NCBI GenBank assembly: GCA_963693315.1 | Contig: CAVNZG010000991.1 | Coordinates: 62,001 to 126,000, forward strand | DNA from: Diogma glabrata | Lineage: Eukaryota > Arthropoda > Insecta > Diptera > Cylindrotomidae | Length of the DNA: 64,000 nucleotides | Direction: 5' to 3' | Shown here: positions 11,159 to 21,186 of the stretch, piece by piece | Numbering within the stretch: position 1 is the stretch's first letter | How the letters are laid out: each line of letters opens with the position of its first letter | Notes under the pieces: generated by a model | The model's database searches: none | Told to the model about the DNA's origin: nothing | What the model saw: the letters and a program-made list of their open reading frames with translations, nothing else | Translations under genes and position numbers: made by a program

Positions 11159-14100
11159 ATGGTCAAAACAGTAAATATTAGTGATCTCAGCCAGACCCAG
11201 CTAAAGGACGAGTTGAGGAAAAGGAATGCTCCAATCCACGGAACGAAGGCAGAACTTGCATTCCGGCTGCGTAAAATTTTAGAAGAAGCAGGTGAAAGCA
11301 CAGAGGTCATAGAAATAGAGCTGGAGGATGCTCCGGTACAGAATGCCCCCGCAATTGATCCGATGATGGTGTTGATGAAAGATATGATGGCACAGCAACA
11401 ACAACAAAAAGTAGAGCAACAACAACAACTTGCTGATATGATGGCCCGACAAGAAAAACTGGCAGCAGAACAAAAAGTAGAGCAACAACAACAATTTGCT
11501 GATATGATTGCCAAACAAGGAAACAACCAACAACAACAACTTGCTGATCTGATGGCCCGACAAGAGAAACAGGCAGCAGAACAAAAAGTAGAGCAACGAC
11601 AACAATTTGCTGATATGATGGCGAAGCAAGAAAGTCTACGTGAAGTAATCGAGTCACGTATATCCTGTGCAGAGGTGAAAATCAACAACATGGAAAGGGA
11701 GCTGCGGACAGTTACCGAAGAACAAGAGAAATTACGCAAACTTTCGAGTGAATTACGCCAAGAAATAGCACAAGGGAAGTCAGGTAACATGATCAATCCA
11801 TCAACTACTTCAGCTCCAGCTAGAGTAAAAACACCCGCATTTGATGGATCTACATCGTATCAGATATTTAAGATGCAATTTGAGATTGCAACAACTGGGG
11901 TTGATCACCAGCAAAAAGCAAACGCGCTTATATTGGCATTGAAGGGACCTGCTGCTGAAATTTTGCAGACACTATCAGCGACAGAACGTGATTACAGCAA
12001 GATTATGGAGGCCTTAGAAGTAAGATACGGGGAAAGTCATATGCAAGCTCTCCATCGCATGCAGCTCAAGACACGAAAACAAGGAGTCAGCGAAACCTTG
12101 GAAGAATTAGAGGCTGACATTGTGAGACTGGTTAATCTATCATATCCGAATTATAACGCTGAACACCGAGACAAACTGGCAGCTGATACATTCATCAATG
12201 CTCTTCGAGATGTGCAAATGAGAAACCAGCTTTATCTAAGCGGAAAGAAGCTACCTGCAGAAGTCTTAGCATTGGCCCTGCAAATGGAAGCTGGAAAAAG
12301 AGCGTACGGTTCAGATAGAGTACGTCAAATGGAAGTTACTGAAGAACCTATAAAAGCAGCGCTTGATGAAGTGATCATGCGTGTCAAAAGTTTGGAAGAT
12401 AAACCTGAACGAAATCAACGAAGAAGATCTAGCAGACTAAGATGCTGGAATTGTGGGCAGTTAGGGCACATCAGACAAGAATGCAAAACACGAGTAACAG
12501 CAAAAGAAGGAGTAGTTCCAGGCCGGTTGATGAACCTTTCGAACAAGCAAGTGGATGTCAAAAAGGAAGGAGATTGCCGCGTTGAACACCGGAAGAGAAG
12601 GATACATTGTAACGCTGAAGATCTTTCAAGAAGACCCTGTGTTGAGGAGCGCAAGTCATATAGCAGGACTGAGAGAATGGAGGCAAATGTCAAAAAGGAA
12701 GGAGATTGCCGCGTTGAACACCGGAAGAGAAGGATACATTGTAACGCTGAAGATCTTTCAAGAAGACCCTGTGTTGAGGAGCGCAAGTCATGTAGCAGGG
12801 CTGTGAGAAAAGGGGCAATGAAAGTGAAACAAATTAAGTTCCAAACTCCTGACGATTGGGGTACCGAGGCAATGAAAAGAGAGCAGCAAAAGGATCCAGC
12901 TATGGCTCCAGTTTTGAAATGGAAAACTGAGGGAAGGCGACCGGAGTGGAAAGAGGTCGCACCTTTAAGTACGGAGGTGAAATGCTACTGGGCGCAATGG
13001 GACTCACTATTTATGGACAACGGGATGCTTAAAAGAAAATGGGAGTCCGCTGATGGAAAGAAAGTGTTGGAGCAACTGGTGTTGCCATCAAGTCGAGTAG
13101 AAGAGGTACTGGGAAAGCTGCATGGAAGTATTTCTGGAGGACACCTGGGACTCAATAAAACCCTGGCTAAAATAAGGGAGAGGTTTTATTGGGTAAGGTA
13201 TCGAACCGACGTAGAGCAATGGTGTCGGCGATGTGATACTTGTGCGGCCAGCAAAGGACCAAAGACTAGAACTCGAGGAGAGATGCAACAGTACAATGTG
13301 GGTGCCCCAATGGAGAGAATTGCTATAGACATCGCGGGGCCATTTCCGGAAACGACAAAAGGTAACAAATACATCATGGTGGTCATTGATTACTTTACAA
13401 AATGGCCGGAAGCCTATACAATACCGAACCAGGAAGCAGTTACGGTCGCGGAAACATTAGTCAATGAATGGGTTTGCAGATATGGAACACCGCTCGAGTT
13501 GCATACCGACCAGGGAAGGAATTTTGAATCTCAACTGATGGAAGAGCTGTGCAGAACACTCGGCATTAGAAAAACACGAACTACACCTATGAACCCACAA
13601 TCGGATGGCATGGTAGAACGATTCAACCGAACCATGGAAGAACATTTGTCAAAGGTAGTAGAAGCCAACCAAAGAAATTGGGACAAGGATCTTCCGTTAT
13701 TCTTGATGGCCTATCGTAGCGCAGTGCACGATACGACAAGTGAAACGCCAGCGAATATCATGTTCGGAAGAGAATTTCATCTTCCTAGTGACATCGAGTT
13801 TGGCATCCCTGGAGGTCTGGTATCCAAGAAAACAGATTATGTGGGACAACTAAGGGAGAAGATGAATAAAATCCATCAGCAGGTTCGAGACCACATTAAG
13901 ATTGCCAGTGACAAAATGAAAACCAGGTACGACATAAATGCAAATAGTGGCGGTTTTCAAGAAGGAGAATTGGTATGGCTATACAACCCCAGAAGAACTA
14001 AGGGAAGATCACCCAAGCTGCAGCCAGATTGGGAAGGCCCATATAAAATAATCAAACGAATTAATGATGTCATCTACCGCATACAAAAGGGACCCCGTAC

Positions 14101-14194
14101 CAAGATGAAAGTGATACATCTGCAAAGGTTGGCACCGTACCAAGGTAACAGCACCAATGCGATCTCTGATATTGGTCGGGACGAACAAAACTAA
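11159..14194 (+). CDS. Gag-integrase polyprotein with internal deletion
   Basis: The open frame runs from 11090, but its first codons lie in the 5' LTR. The Met at 11159, downstream of the primer site, is the likelier start. Counting from 11090, residues about 30-64 form a SAP-like motif (LKDELRKR...GTKAELAFRL). A Gln-rich repeated segment follows (about 100-200), then a retrotransposon Gag capsid region (about 245-420), and a CCHC zinc knuckle CWNCGQLGHIRQEC from Cys452. The frame then passes directly into the last residues of RNase H (HCNAEDLSRRP), duplicated as a 44-residue tandem repeat. An integrase follows: HHCC zinc region, then Asp747, Asp807 and Glu843 with D-35-E spacing, and a C-terminal GPY/F-type module (WEGPYKI). 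No protease, RT or main RNase H is present. The frame has no stop. Confidence 0.85.
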   Translation: MVKTVNISDLSQTQLKDELRKRNAPIHGTKAELAFRLRKILEEAGESTEVIEIELEDAPVQNAPAIDPMMVLMKDMMAQQQQQKVEQQQQLADMMARQEKLAAEQKVEQQQQFADMIAKQGNNQQQQLADLMARQEKQAAEQKVEQRQQFADMMAKQESLREVIESRISCAEVKINNMERELRTVTEEQEKLRKLSSELRQEIAQGKSGNMINPSTTSAPARVKTPAFDGSTSYQIFKMQFEIATTGVDHQQKANALILALKGPAAEILQTLSATERDYSKIMEALEVRYGESHMQALHRMQLKTRKQGVSETLEELEADIVRLVNLSYPNYNAEHRDKLAADTFINALRDVQMRNQLYLSGKKLPAEVLALALQMEAGKRAYGSDRVRQMEVTEEPIKAALDEVIMRVKSLEDKPERNQRRRSSRLRCWNCGQLGHIRQECKTRVTAKEGVVPGRLMNLSNKQVDVKKEGDCRVEHRKRRIHCNAEDLSRRPCVEERKSYSRTERMEANVKKEGDCRVEHRKRRIHCNAEDLSRRPCVEERKSCSRAVRKGAMKVKQIKFQTPDDWGTEAMKREQQKDPAMAPVLKWKTEGRRPEWKEVAPLSTEVKCYWAQWDSLFMDNGMLKRKWESADGKKVLEQLVLPSSRVEEVLGKLHGSISGGHLGLNKTLAKIRERFYWVRYRTDVEQWCRRCDTCAASKGPKTRTRGEMQQYNVGAPMERIAIDIAGPFPETTKGNKYIMVVIDYFTKWPEAYTIPNQEAVTVAETLVNEWVCRYGTPLELHTDQGRNFESQLMEELCRTLGIRKTRTTPMNPQSDGMVERFNRTMEEHLSKVVEANQRNWDKDLPLFLMAYRSAVHDTTSETPANIMFGREFHLPSDIEFGIPGGLVSKKTDYVGQLREKMNKIHQQVRDHIKIASDKMKTRYDINANSGGFQEGELVWLYNPRRTKGRSPKLQPDWEGPYKIIKRINDVIYRIQKGPRTKMKVIHLQRLAPYQGNSTNAISDIGRDEQN
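12555..12818 (+). repeat. 132-bp in-frame tandem duplication in the gag-integrase ORF
   Basis: The segment starting ATGTCAAAAAGGAAGGAGAT at 12555 restarts at 12687, exactly 132 bp (44 codons) later. It spans the deletion scar and the RNase H terminus. The two copies are nearly identical, diverging only near their ends. Confidence 0.85.
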
Positions 14195-14205
14195 ATGGAG
14201 GGCAA

Positions 14206-14882
14206 TGTAATAAACTTCGTCCAGAATGGGTTAATTTTATTTACTCATTCATTAATTAAAAGTTAACTCCTTTTTCAATCTTTTACTTGTATTGCAAATT
14301 GTATTGCATAAATTAATGTAAATTAAATTTGTTATACAAATGTTTACATTAATGAATTAAAAGGAGTTACCTAATACATTTTGCATAAATTAAATTTGAG
14401 TTCGCTAATACAAATGCAAGTATGAATGAAAACAGGTGTGGCCTATTTAAGATGTACAGAGTACGTAGTATTGATTTCTAGTGGATTATAGAAGTTTCGA
14501 TTTATTTATTTTTCGATATAAATAAGCAAACAAAAATATCAGATAGTCAGTTTTACTTTTGCAATTAAAAGTGTTTATAAATATTCGCAAGTTTAAGGAA
14601 TAATCGGTGGTACTTGAGCCTGGGTACTAATAGTGAAAGGATCTGAACTTAGGGGAATAGTAAATACAGATTTTACGATTCCGAATATTGTTGATTCAAA
14701 TTGCGGAAAAGCGGTGAAGTTTATGGTACATAAATTGGAGACCCTGGAATTTATTGTAAGGAAAAACGGAAGCTGCTGTAATTTGTTGACAAATAAAGTT
14801 TGAGATTCTGTTAACTAAAGATCTGTCTTTTTACTGTCGTATTTGCTCAATAATCTAAAAGAACCAACGAAGAGTCGTTACA
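14206..14882 (+). repeat. 3' LTR of the internally deleted gypsy element
   Basis: This is the same length as the 5' LTR, with three substitutions noticed (near 14287, 14461 and 14640). A purine-rich tract AAATGGAGGGCAA precedes it (about 14193-14205) and can serve as the plus-strand primer. Confidence 0.85.
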
Positions 14883-15106
14883 ATATACTATTTTTTATTC
14901 GCCGCAAGCAAAATATTTTAAGAAAATTGGTTTATTCTAAATTAAAATTATAAATTTTCATAAATTTTAAAATAAAAATATGTGGAACAAGGAACCTTTG
15001 ACAAAATATTTATTATTTTTTCCAAATTATTGTGTAGCTATGACAACAAATTATAACAACTATTTTAATTGGATAATGAAATTTTGAATTTAAGGGTTGC
15101 TTAAAA
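14883..15106. other. MITE copy 2 right end and interior P-element DNA
   Basis: ATATACTATTTTTTATTCGC and onward completes the MITE split by the LTR element. The following AT-rich stretch up to the right arm is noncoding. Confidence 0.5.
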
Positions 15107-17608
15107 TTCAAGATAACATGCATTTTTTCTATGTAACGGAGGCAGGTTACATTGCAAAACGAAATCGACTAGCTGATAGATACGCCAATTTAAAAACAAT
15201 TCCTGGAACACCAGGATATCACTCATACATTCCTACAAATGATGGATCAATCTTAGCTAGACGTTATTCTAACTCTACGGAATTTAGTAATGTAAAATTA
15301 AATAAATGATAAAAAATGTGTAAAATATTTATTTTGAGTTTATATTAAAAATTTATTATAAAAACATATATGTAAATCAAAAAATAACTGTTCATTTTTT
15401 AACTCCACTTTTTTTTATGATGAAAAATTTTAAGGCGTGTTGCAATAAAATTAATAAAAAAAACAAAAAAATTTCCAAAACATATGTACCTTTCACATAT
15501 TAAAAAATAAAAAATTTTAAAAATACGCATTTCTAGAAAATCGAATTTGAATTTTTTACCGTTATGTTTCAAAAAGAAAGTGTTCAAGGTTATATAATGT
15601 GAATTATCATTAGCTCTGTTTAATACCTACATTTAGAGCTATATAACATTAAAATCAGTCCAGTAGTTTTGACTGTAGAGCCATTTCAATACACCAGGGT
15701 CGAGCAATTTTTTGATTTTTCAACACCCTGTATCTTACGACAGGGTTAAAAAAAAACTAAAAACGCAGAAAACTTTTTTTTATTGATGTCAACGAATTCC
15801 AATACCTAAATATACAAAATTAAAACCTCATTTCCAGACCTTGTTGATTTCACGTGTTTTTCACCCGGCATTAAAAATATGTTTCTACTCGAACAATACG
15901 ACGCCTAATAAATTTATTTTGTTAAAAAATTAAACTTTTATCCGGAACTCCAAGAATTCGGTAGATTTTATATGAAATCTACCTAAAACAAGCAGCTCAA
16001 AGGATAAACTTATATCGTATTATTTAGAAAATCAGCAACCAAATTATGTAACTGTAAAGTGATAAATTTTTTATCACTTCACCGTAAAAAAATCTAAATG
16101 AGTGAAATGTTAAAACTGAAAAGTTAACACTGACTTTTGGTTAGTGATAAAATAAAATGGATTCTTTTGTTGCTAACGCCATTATGTTAAAAAACACAAT
16201 TACATCAATGTGATTTGTTTATTTCAGATTTCAAAATAACATCAAAAATTTTTTTTTCAAATTTAACTTCGAAAATATTAATTATGACCCCACTAGGGTC
16301 AAAATAAGTCTTATCTGCAAAAAATAGCAATATACTTGACATCTCGTTTATTTCAGCATTTCTCATAAATAAGTCTGCATAACTGACGGCGTGAATTAAT
16401 TGAACAAATCTTTTATTTAATCCAATTAAAAATTAATTTCGCTCAGCAATTATATTTTGTTCACAAAAAATAATTTATTTGGAAATAATAAATAAAGGAT
16501 TTTTTATAATAATTCTATTAAATAAAACAATCAATGAAAATTTTATGCATTGACGTTTGATATTTAGTGAGTCGCCTACTTACTATAAGATTTTTTAACA
16601 CTTACATCGCACATAAATTGCATATAGAATCGCGAAAATTGTTAAAAATTTGGTGATAAAATCGAAATAAAGAAATTTTTAACACTTCACCACTTCACAG
16701 TCACAGAACTAGGCTGCAGATGTTATAATTATATTCACAAACAACGATCTACTGTATCGCTTTGATATGATTAAACATTAATTTTAAGGTAAATGTATTT
16801 TTGAGCCATATAAAGTAAAAAAGTTTTTAGAACACATAACCGCATAACTACTTTAAACCCAATTTGTTTAAAGTTATCATAAGACAAATTATTAGTAAAC
16901 AATATTTTTAAATTTCATAATCTATTCTTTTAGAACTCATTCATTCAAATTTAAAACATTAAATTGATACAAATTTTAATAAGTACATAGATTTTGAAAT
17001 TTAAAAATATTTTTATCCTACACAACCAAATCAAATTAAATCAATTTCTGACCAAAAAAAATTGACTAAAGTCAACAACCTAAACATATGGTTAAAGTGC
17101 ATTTGAAAGATAAATATATGAAATCTACCTAAAAATAAATTAAATATCAATCTATGTAAACAACAACACCAACGCGTAACCCAATTATTCTTCAAAAATT
17201 GAAAGATTATTTTGACCATTTTTAACTTACAAAAACAAACCAAAATTATCAATGAATTCTAAAAACCTTACATATTAAAATAAACACGCCAAAGGAAACT
17301 CTAATACATGCGAGTTTTTTTTTTATTATTAATTGTATTTTACCATCGCATTTTTTGTTGTCTCATTAGTAAAATAGAATATAAAAAGCAAAAGAAATTT
17401 CAAATACATATAATTTTTTTTCTTTTTTTATTTTGATTTGTCATGTTTATTCTATCATATAAGACAGAAAGAATGCAATATATATTTATGGTTAATGCTA
17501 GACTCTTCACCTTTGTTTCCATCGTAAAAATTAAACATTTTTGTTCTATTTTTTGATATACGAGTTTTTCGTTTACCAATAATGCTTCTTATAGTTTATT
17601 TTTCTATG
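15107..17608 (-). repeat. Right inverted arm of the P-superfamily element, uninterrupted
   Basis: This is the intact partner of the left arm, about 2.5 kb long. It preserves the empty target sites of both large left-arm insertions: the junction near 16270-16280 is the pre-insertion site of the Helentron-like element, and the junction near 15220-15230 is that of the LINE. It has about 24 bp near 16580-16605 that the left arm lacks (left position about 1485), and it differs around 16370-16400 from left 1665-1690. Confidence 0.8.
15118..15309 (+). CDS. Unrecognised small ORF in the right inverted arm
   Basis: This is a 63-codon frame from the ATG at 15118, open upstream to 15097. It has a protein-like composition, with motifs LADRYANLKTIPGTPG and YIPTNDGSILARRYSNS. 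The stop overlaps AATAAA (AATAAATGA), followed by AT-rich DNA. The matching region of the left arm is split by the LINE and carries replacements in the part I can read. It could be the end of a captured host exon, an accessory P-element product or chance. I do not recognise the family. Confidence 0.25.
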   Translation: MHFFYVTEAGYIAKRNRLADRYANLKTIPGTPGYHSYIPTNDGSILARRYSNSTEFSNVKLNK

Positions 17609-17697
17609 CCTGAATCAATAACATTGGCCTGATTTTCATCGTCGCCAGAATCTCTCCTTTTAGAATTGATTTTAATGTGTTTTATTTTGCGTCGCAT
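17609..17697 (-). pseudogene. Gypsy-type gag fragment, N-terminal part
   Basis: This is a short minus-strand open stretch starting at the ATG at 17697-17695 and running to the edge of the 17.1-kb element at 17608. It encodes a basic then acidic N-terminus (MRRKIKH..., ...SGDDENQ). Removing the 17.1-kb element plus one copy of the 7-bp target duplication places this stretch in the same frame as the minus-strand gag at 475-1. The two parts are therefore one gene interrupted by the transposon. I could not identify the LTR that should lie upstream (above 17.7 kb). Confidence 0.5.
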
Positions 17698-19040
17698 TTC
17701 TTTTAATTACAGTAAAGTTTGTTTCCCAGATCAGTTGCATTCGACGTACGTGTTTGCTGATCATTCGAAAATTTTATTTAAGCTCGATTGAAATCTTTGT
17801 AGAAATGTTTTCTCATCAAATGTTCCAAAACAAACCATACACGTTAAACCGTAATGATTTCATAAAATATCGGACAAAATATTAAATTATTTTTGCGTCT
17901 ATTTTCATCAAAAATAAAAGAAATTTCTTAAAAATTTTGTATCCAAGGAAGTCCTAAATCCAGCGCAAGGTTTAGATATTATTATAATCTAAAAAAGGAG
18001 CCAGTACTAAGCCAATATCGTTTCAATGTTGAATGCAAAAATATTTTAAACAACTGTAAAATGCACTGATGAGATTTTGCGATGAACTGTTTCCAAGATG
18101 ACTTATCGCTTCTTCCCGGACGAGCCCTAACAAATTGTAGGATTTCATAGATTTCTTTACAGATATTTATATAATAAATTCAACTTGCAAAACTTTCTTT
18201 CAAAATAATTTTATTTTATTGATATTATACGGGCAAAATCAAATAAGGAACTACCTCAGTTATAGTTTAAAATCAATCCAGGAAAAGAATTACGAGAATT
18301 ACGAGAAGAATTAAGAAAGAGAAACAACAATTACTAATAAAAATAGCAAGCTATTTAATAACAATAGATTTTTTGGAAAAATCTATTGAAGATTTTGATG
18401 CATATCTTATGTTAAATTACGGTTGAGACAAGGACAACATCTACCAAGTGACAGAGGTGTTAAAGAATCAGTTCTTATTCTGCCGCCCCAAAGCCAAAAT
18501 TATATAATTTGTATTTCTTATTTAAATAAATAATTAGATATGTTTAAGTTAATATATATCTACGACAGATTTTTTTTCCATGCGTACCGGTTGTTAAATA
18601 CTTCGAATATCACCACTGCTAATATTGAATAGAGAAATTATTAAGAATAGGGTAATTATCACGGTAAGTTATCACAAGTATTTTATGTTTTTTTACAGAA
18701 ATATGAATTAATAGAATTATAAATTAATAAAAGTTTTTAAATAATAATTCTTGACGAATCCGAATTTTTTTCCTGGAAAATAATTTTCATAGTGAAGACG
18801 TATGTACAATATGTACAAATTTGCCTTTTATAATCTTATTCTGGTTGTATAAATTAATAATTGTCTTAAAATAATACTTCTTGAATGAATTGAATGTGTT
18901 TCCAGTAAAATAATTTTCATAGTGAAGATTGTATCTGTCATATATAATATTTTTCTAATTGTTTGTTTATTTTCAATTTTCGATAATATAAATTTTGTTT
19001 GACGCCTCAAAGGATTTACAGTAGGCCAGTATAAATAAAA
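17698..19040. other. AT-rich stretch, no gene recognised
   Basis: It may include 5' untranslated and LTR remains of the gag element to its left, but I found no TG...CA bounded repeat. A diverged direct duplication of about 80 bp, ending TAATTTTCATAGTGAAGA, occurs near 18720-18800 and 18845-18927. Confidence 0.4.
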
Positions 19041-19860
19041 AAAAGTCGGACAAGTGCGAATAAAATTCGCTCGCCAAGGGTTCCGTGAATGTAAAAGAAC
19101 ACAATATCAAAAATAAATGACATAAAGTTATGATGTAAAGTCTTTATATCGCCAGACTATGGACGCATAACAGAATAAATGTTTAATCGTAAACGTCAAT
19201 CGTAAATGTCAATCACATCTACATTGATCAAAAATGTTACTTGAGGTTAAATCTTATCCATAGCTGTTTATGTTAGCTAAAGAAAGATTTAAGCAGTATT
19301 TTAATGGTTCTACATAGGGAATATTTGTTCTATAAATCAGCGTCGAAATATAGGGTGGTATACATACACTTAAAATAGCACTTTTTTTTATCAATAACTA
19401 AAAAACTGTGCATCGCAGAATTCTAAAAAATGTTGCAATGTTTCTTAGATTAAGTGTTCTTTCAAATGACACCCCAGTCGTTTGGTTCCAAAAAAGTTTT
19501 TTTTTACCCTCCCCACACCCATCCCCTAAACACACAGAAATATAATTATTTGAGAGTTCGCTATAATTTTCGTTCAAAATATAGCAAACTTCCTGTCTCT
19601 ATGAATTTTTTTAAATTTTTTCTGTCTATCAGTGTCGAAACGTAGGAGGGGGAACGATCTGGAATTTACACATTTTTTGGAATAACCCCGAAACTGTGTA
19701 CCGCAAAATTCTAAAAAAAATTGCAATGTTTTGGAAATTTGGTGTTCTTTCAAATGATACCCCACTCGCTTGGGTCAAAAAAAGTTTTTTTTTACCCCCC
19801 TTACACCCATCCCCTAAACACACAGAAATATAATTATTTGAGAGTTCGTTGTGACAACTA
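19041..19860 (+). repeat. Repeat with GTCGGACAAGTGCGA start and two tandem ~290-bp units
   Basis: The segment begins with a block GTCGGACAAGTGCGA followed by GGGTTCCGTG, a motif I recall as widespread in arthropod repeats (unverified). Two units follow (about 19335-19560 and 19628-19855) sharing AAACTGTG, TTCTTTCAAATGA, ACCCATCCCCTAAACACACA and TATTTGAGAGTTCG in the same order. The short frames here are by-products of this repeat. Confidence 0.55.
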
Positions 19861-20559
19861 AATCAGAAACAAAGAATTTTTGGCAATCTACAAACGAATT
19901 ATTCATTTAGTGTAACCGAATTGGAGTTATCAACACATTCAGTTATAGAGGACAAATCGCAATTACTTTAAACGAATCTTGATTGTTATAACTGCTAGTC
20001 TGTTACTATAACCTTTTATTGATCCTCACAACCACATTGCTAATAAACTTTTCTCTCAGTGTACTGACAAGTGACAACATCCCATTATCTCGAACTAATT
20101 GAAAAACTTCAGCCAGCGTACTGTCAACAGATGGTAGAATGTGGAAAAGCCGCCATTTTTATACGACAATCATTTAACAGACTAACGCATAACTAAAGAC
20201 CAACTTCCATTTTTACACTCATGCATGGTGAAAGTAGCGATCGATTAATCTGTAAAAACGATTAAACATAGTTTTTAATTCGCATGTTTCTAAATTTATA
20301 TGATTATTTAGTTTTAGTGTAGAATGACTGGTCAGTGCTTATCGCATGGTGTCTTCGGCCTTTTTTAGAAAATAAACTCTGCTGAATTTAAATCTTTTTA
20401 GGTGCTTCTTCTTAACTACAGTTTTCGAAAGTTTTTTGGATTTAACATCAATCACGCAAACTCAATGAATCTTTGGAATGGTGCATAATCAATATTCAAT
20501 TCATATCTAATCAAACTATTATCCTTCATATATACACACTTGGCAACGGATGATATTGA
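19861..20559. other. Unrecognised AT-rich stretch
   Basis: No open frame, repeat or RNA feature that I can support lies between the tandem repeat and the TA-flanked element. Confidence 0.4.
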
Positions 20560-21186
20560 TACACTCAGAAAAAAAGATAGCTCATTTAACGTAAAGTATA
20601 TGTAAATTTCACTAAAAATGACGTATGAACTGAGCCAGCGTAGGTATAAGTAAACTAAACAAAATTAATTTAATAAACTAAATAAAGCAAAATCTACTTA
20701 AAAGCTTTGTAAAATAGTCAGTATTTAATTTAGCATGTGCAAAAGCAAATTTTACGTAGACCACAAGTAAATATTTAAAATATATGTATCCCTAACGTAG
20801 CGTTATGTAATTTAGCTAGTAGGACATTAACTGTTTGCTACGTAAAACAGACAGAGTGATATGTAAAAATTAAACTATATTTTAGTAAAATTTAAATCCC
20901 AGCAAGCACACCGCAAAAATGTTGGGCTATTATGCTACTATTATGCTACCATCTTGTCTCAGCAAACAAATAAAAAAAAAAATTATTTTTTTGCAATTAT
21001 TAATCGTTTTTTTATCAATTCGGTAATGATAACAGCGGTTAAGAGTACCCTGTGTAAAGATAAAATGCTGTTTATTATTAATATTTATTTTGGACTTAAC
21101 CCAGATTCTATCCCCAGGCCTCTGTGTAGAAGGCAGCAACATTAACCATTCGTCTATCTAAATAATTATTTACATCAATTTATTTA

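Larger units (their letters stand above)
10453..14882 (+). mobile_element. Young Ty3/gypsy element lacking protease, RT and RNase H
   Basis: It is bounded by two 677-bp LTRs (TGTAATAA...GTTACA) that differ at three positions by my count, and flanked by a 4-bp ATAT target duplication (10449-10452, 14883-14886). One long open frame codes Gag and integrase only. The near-identical LTRs indicate a recent insertion. Because reverse transcriptase is missing, this copy must have been mobilised in trans if the deletion predates insertion. Otherwise the deletion happened after insertion. Confidence 0.85.
483..17608. mobile_element. 17.1-kb P-superfamily element with 2.5-kb inverted arms (Galileo-like)
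   Basis: The ends are inverted copies: CATAGAAAAATAAACTATAA at 483 reads identically inward on the minus strand from 17608. Homology continues for about 2.5 kb on each side (left to about 6471, right from about 15107), with large insertions only in the left arm. The direct repeat CCTGAAT flanks it (476-482 and 17609-17615), giving a 7-bp target duplication, or 8 bp if the following C is counted. Between the arms lies a P-type transposase relic. Known background: canonical P elements have 31-bp TIRs and 8-bp duplications, whereas Galileo and 1360/Hoppel of the P superfamily make 7-bp duplications, and Galileo has long foldback arms. Subtracting the recognised insertions leaves about 9 kb. The transposase is broken, so the copy is non-autonomous. 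Confidence 0.8.

Noticed and set aside
11125..11796. Long minus-strand ORFs of up to 223 codons opposite gag
   Set aside because: They are antisense shadows of the Gln-rich gag segment, giving Cys/Ser- or Val/Leu-rich strings.
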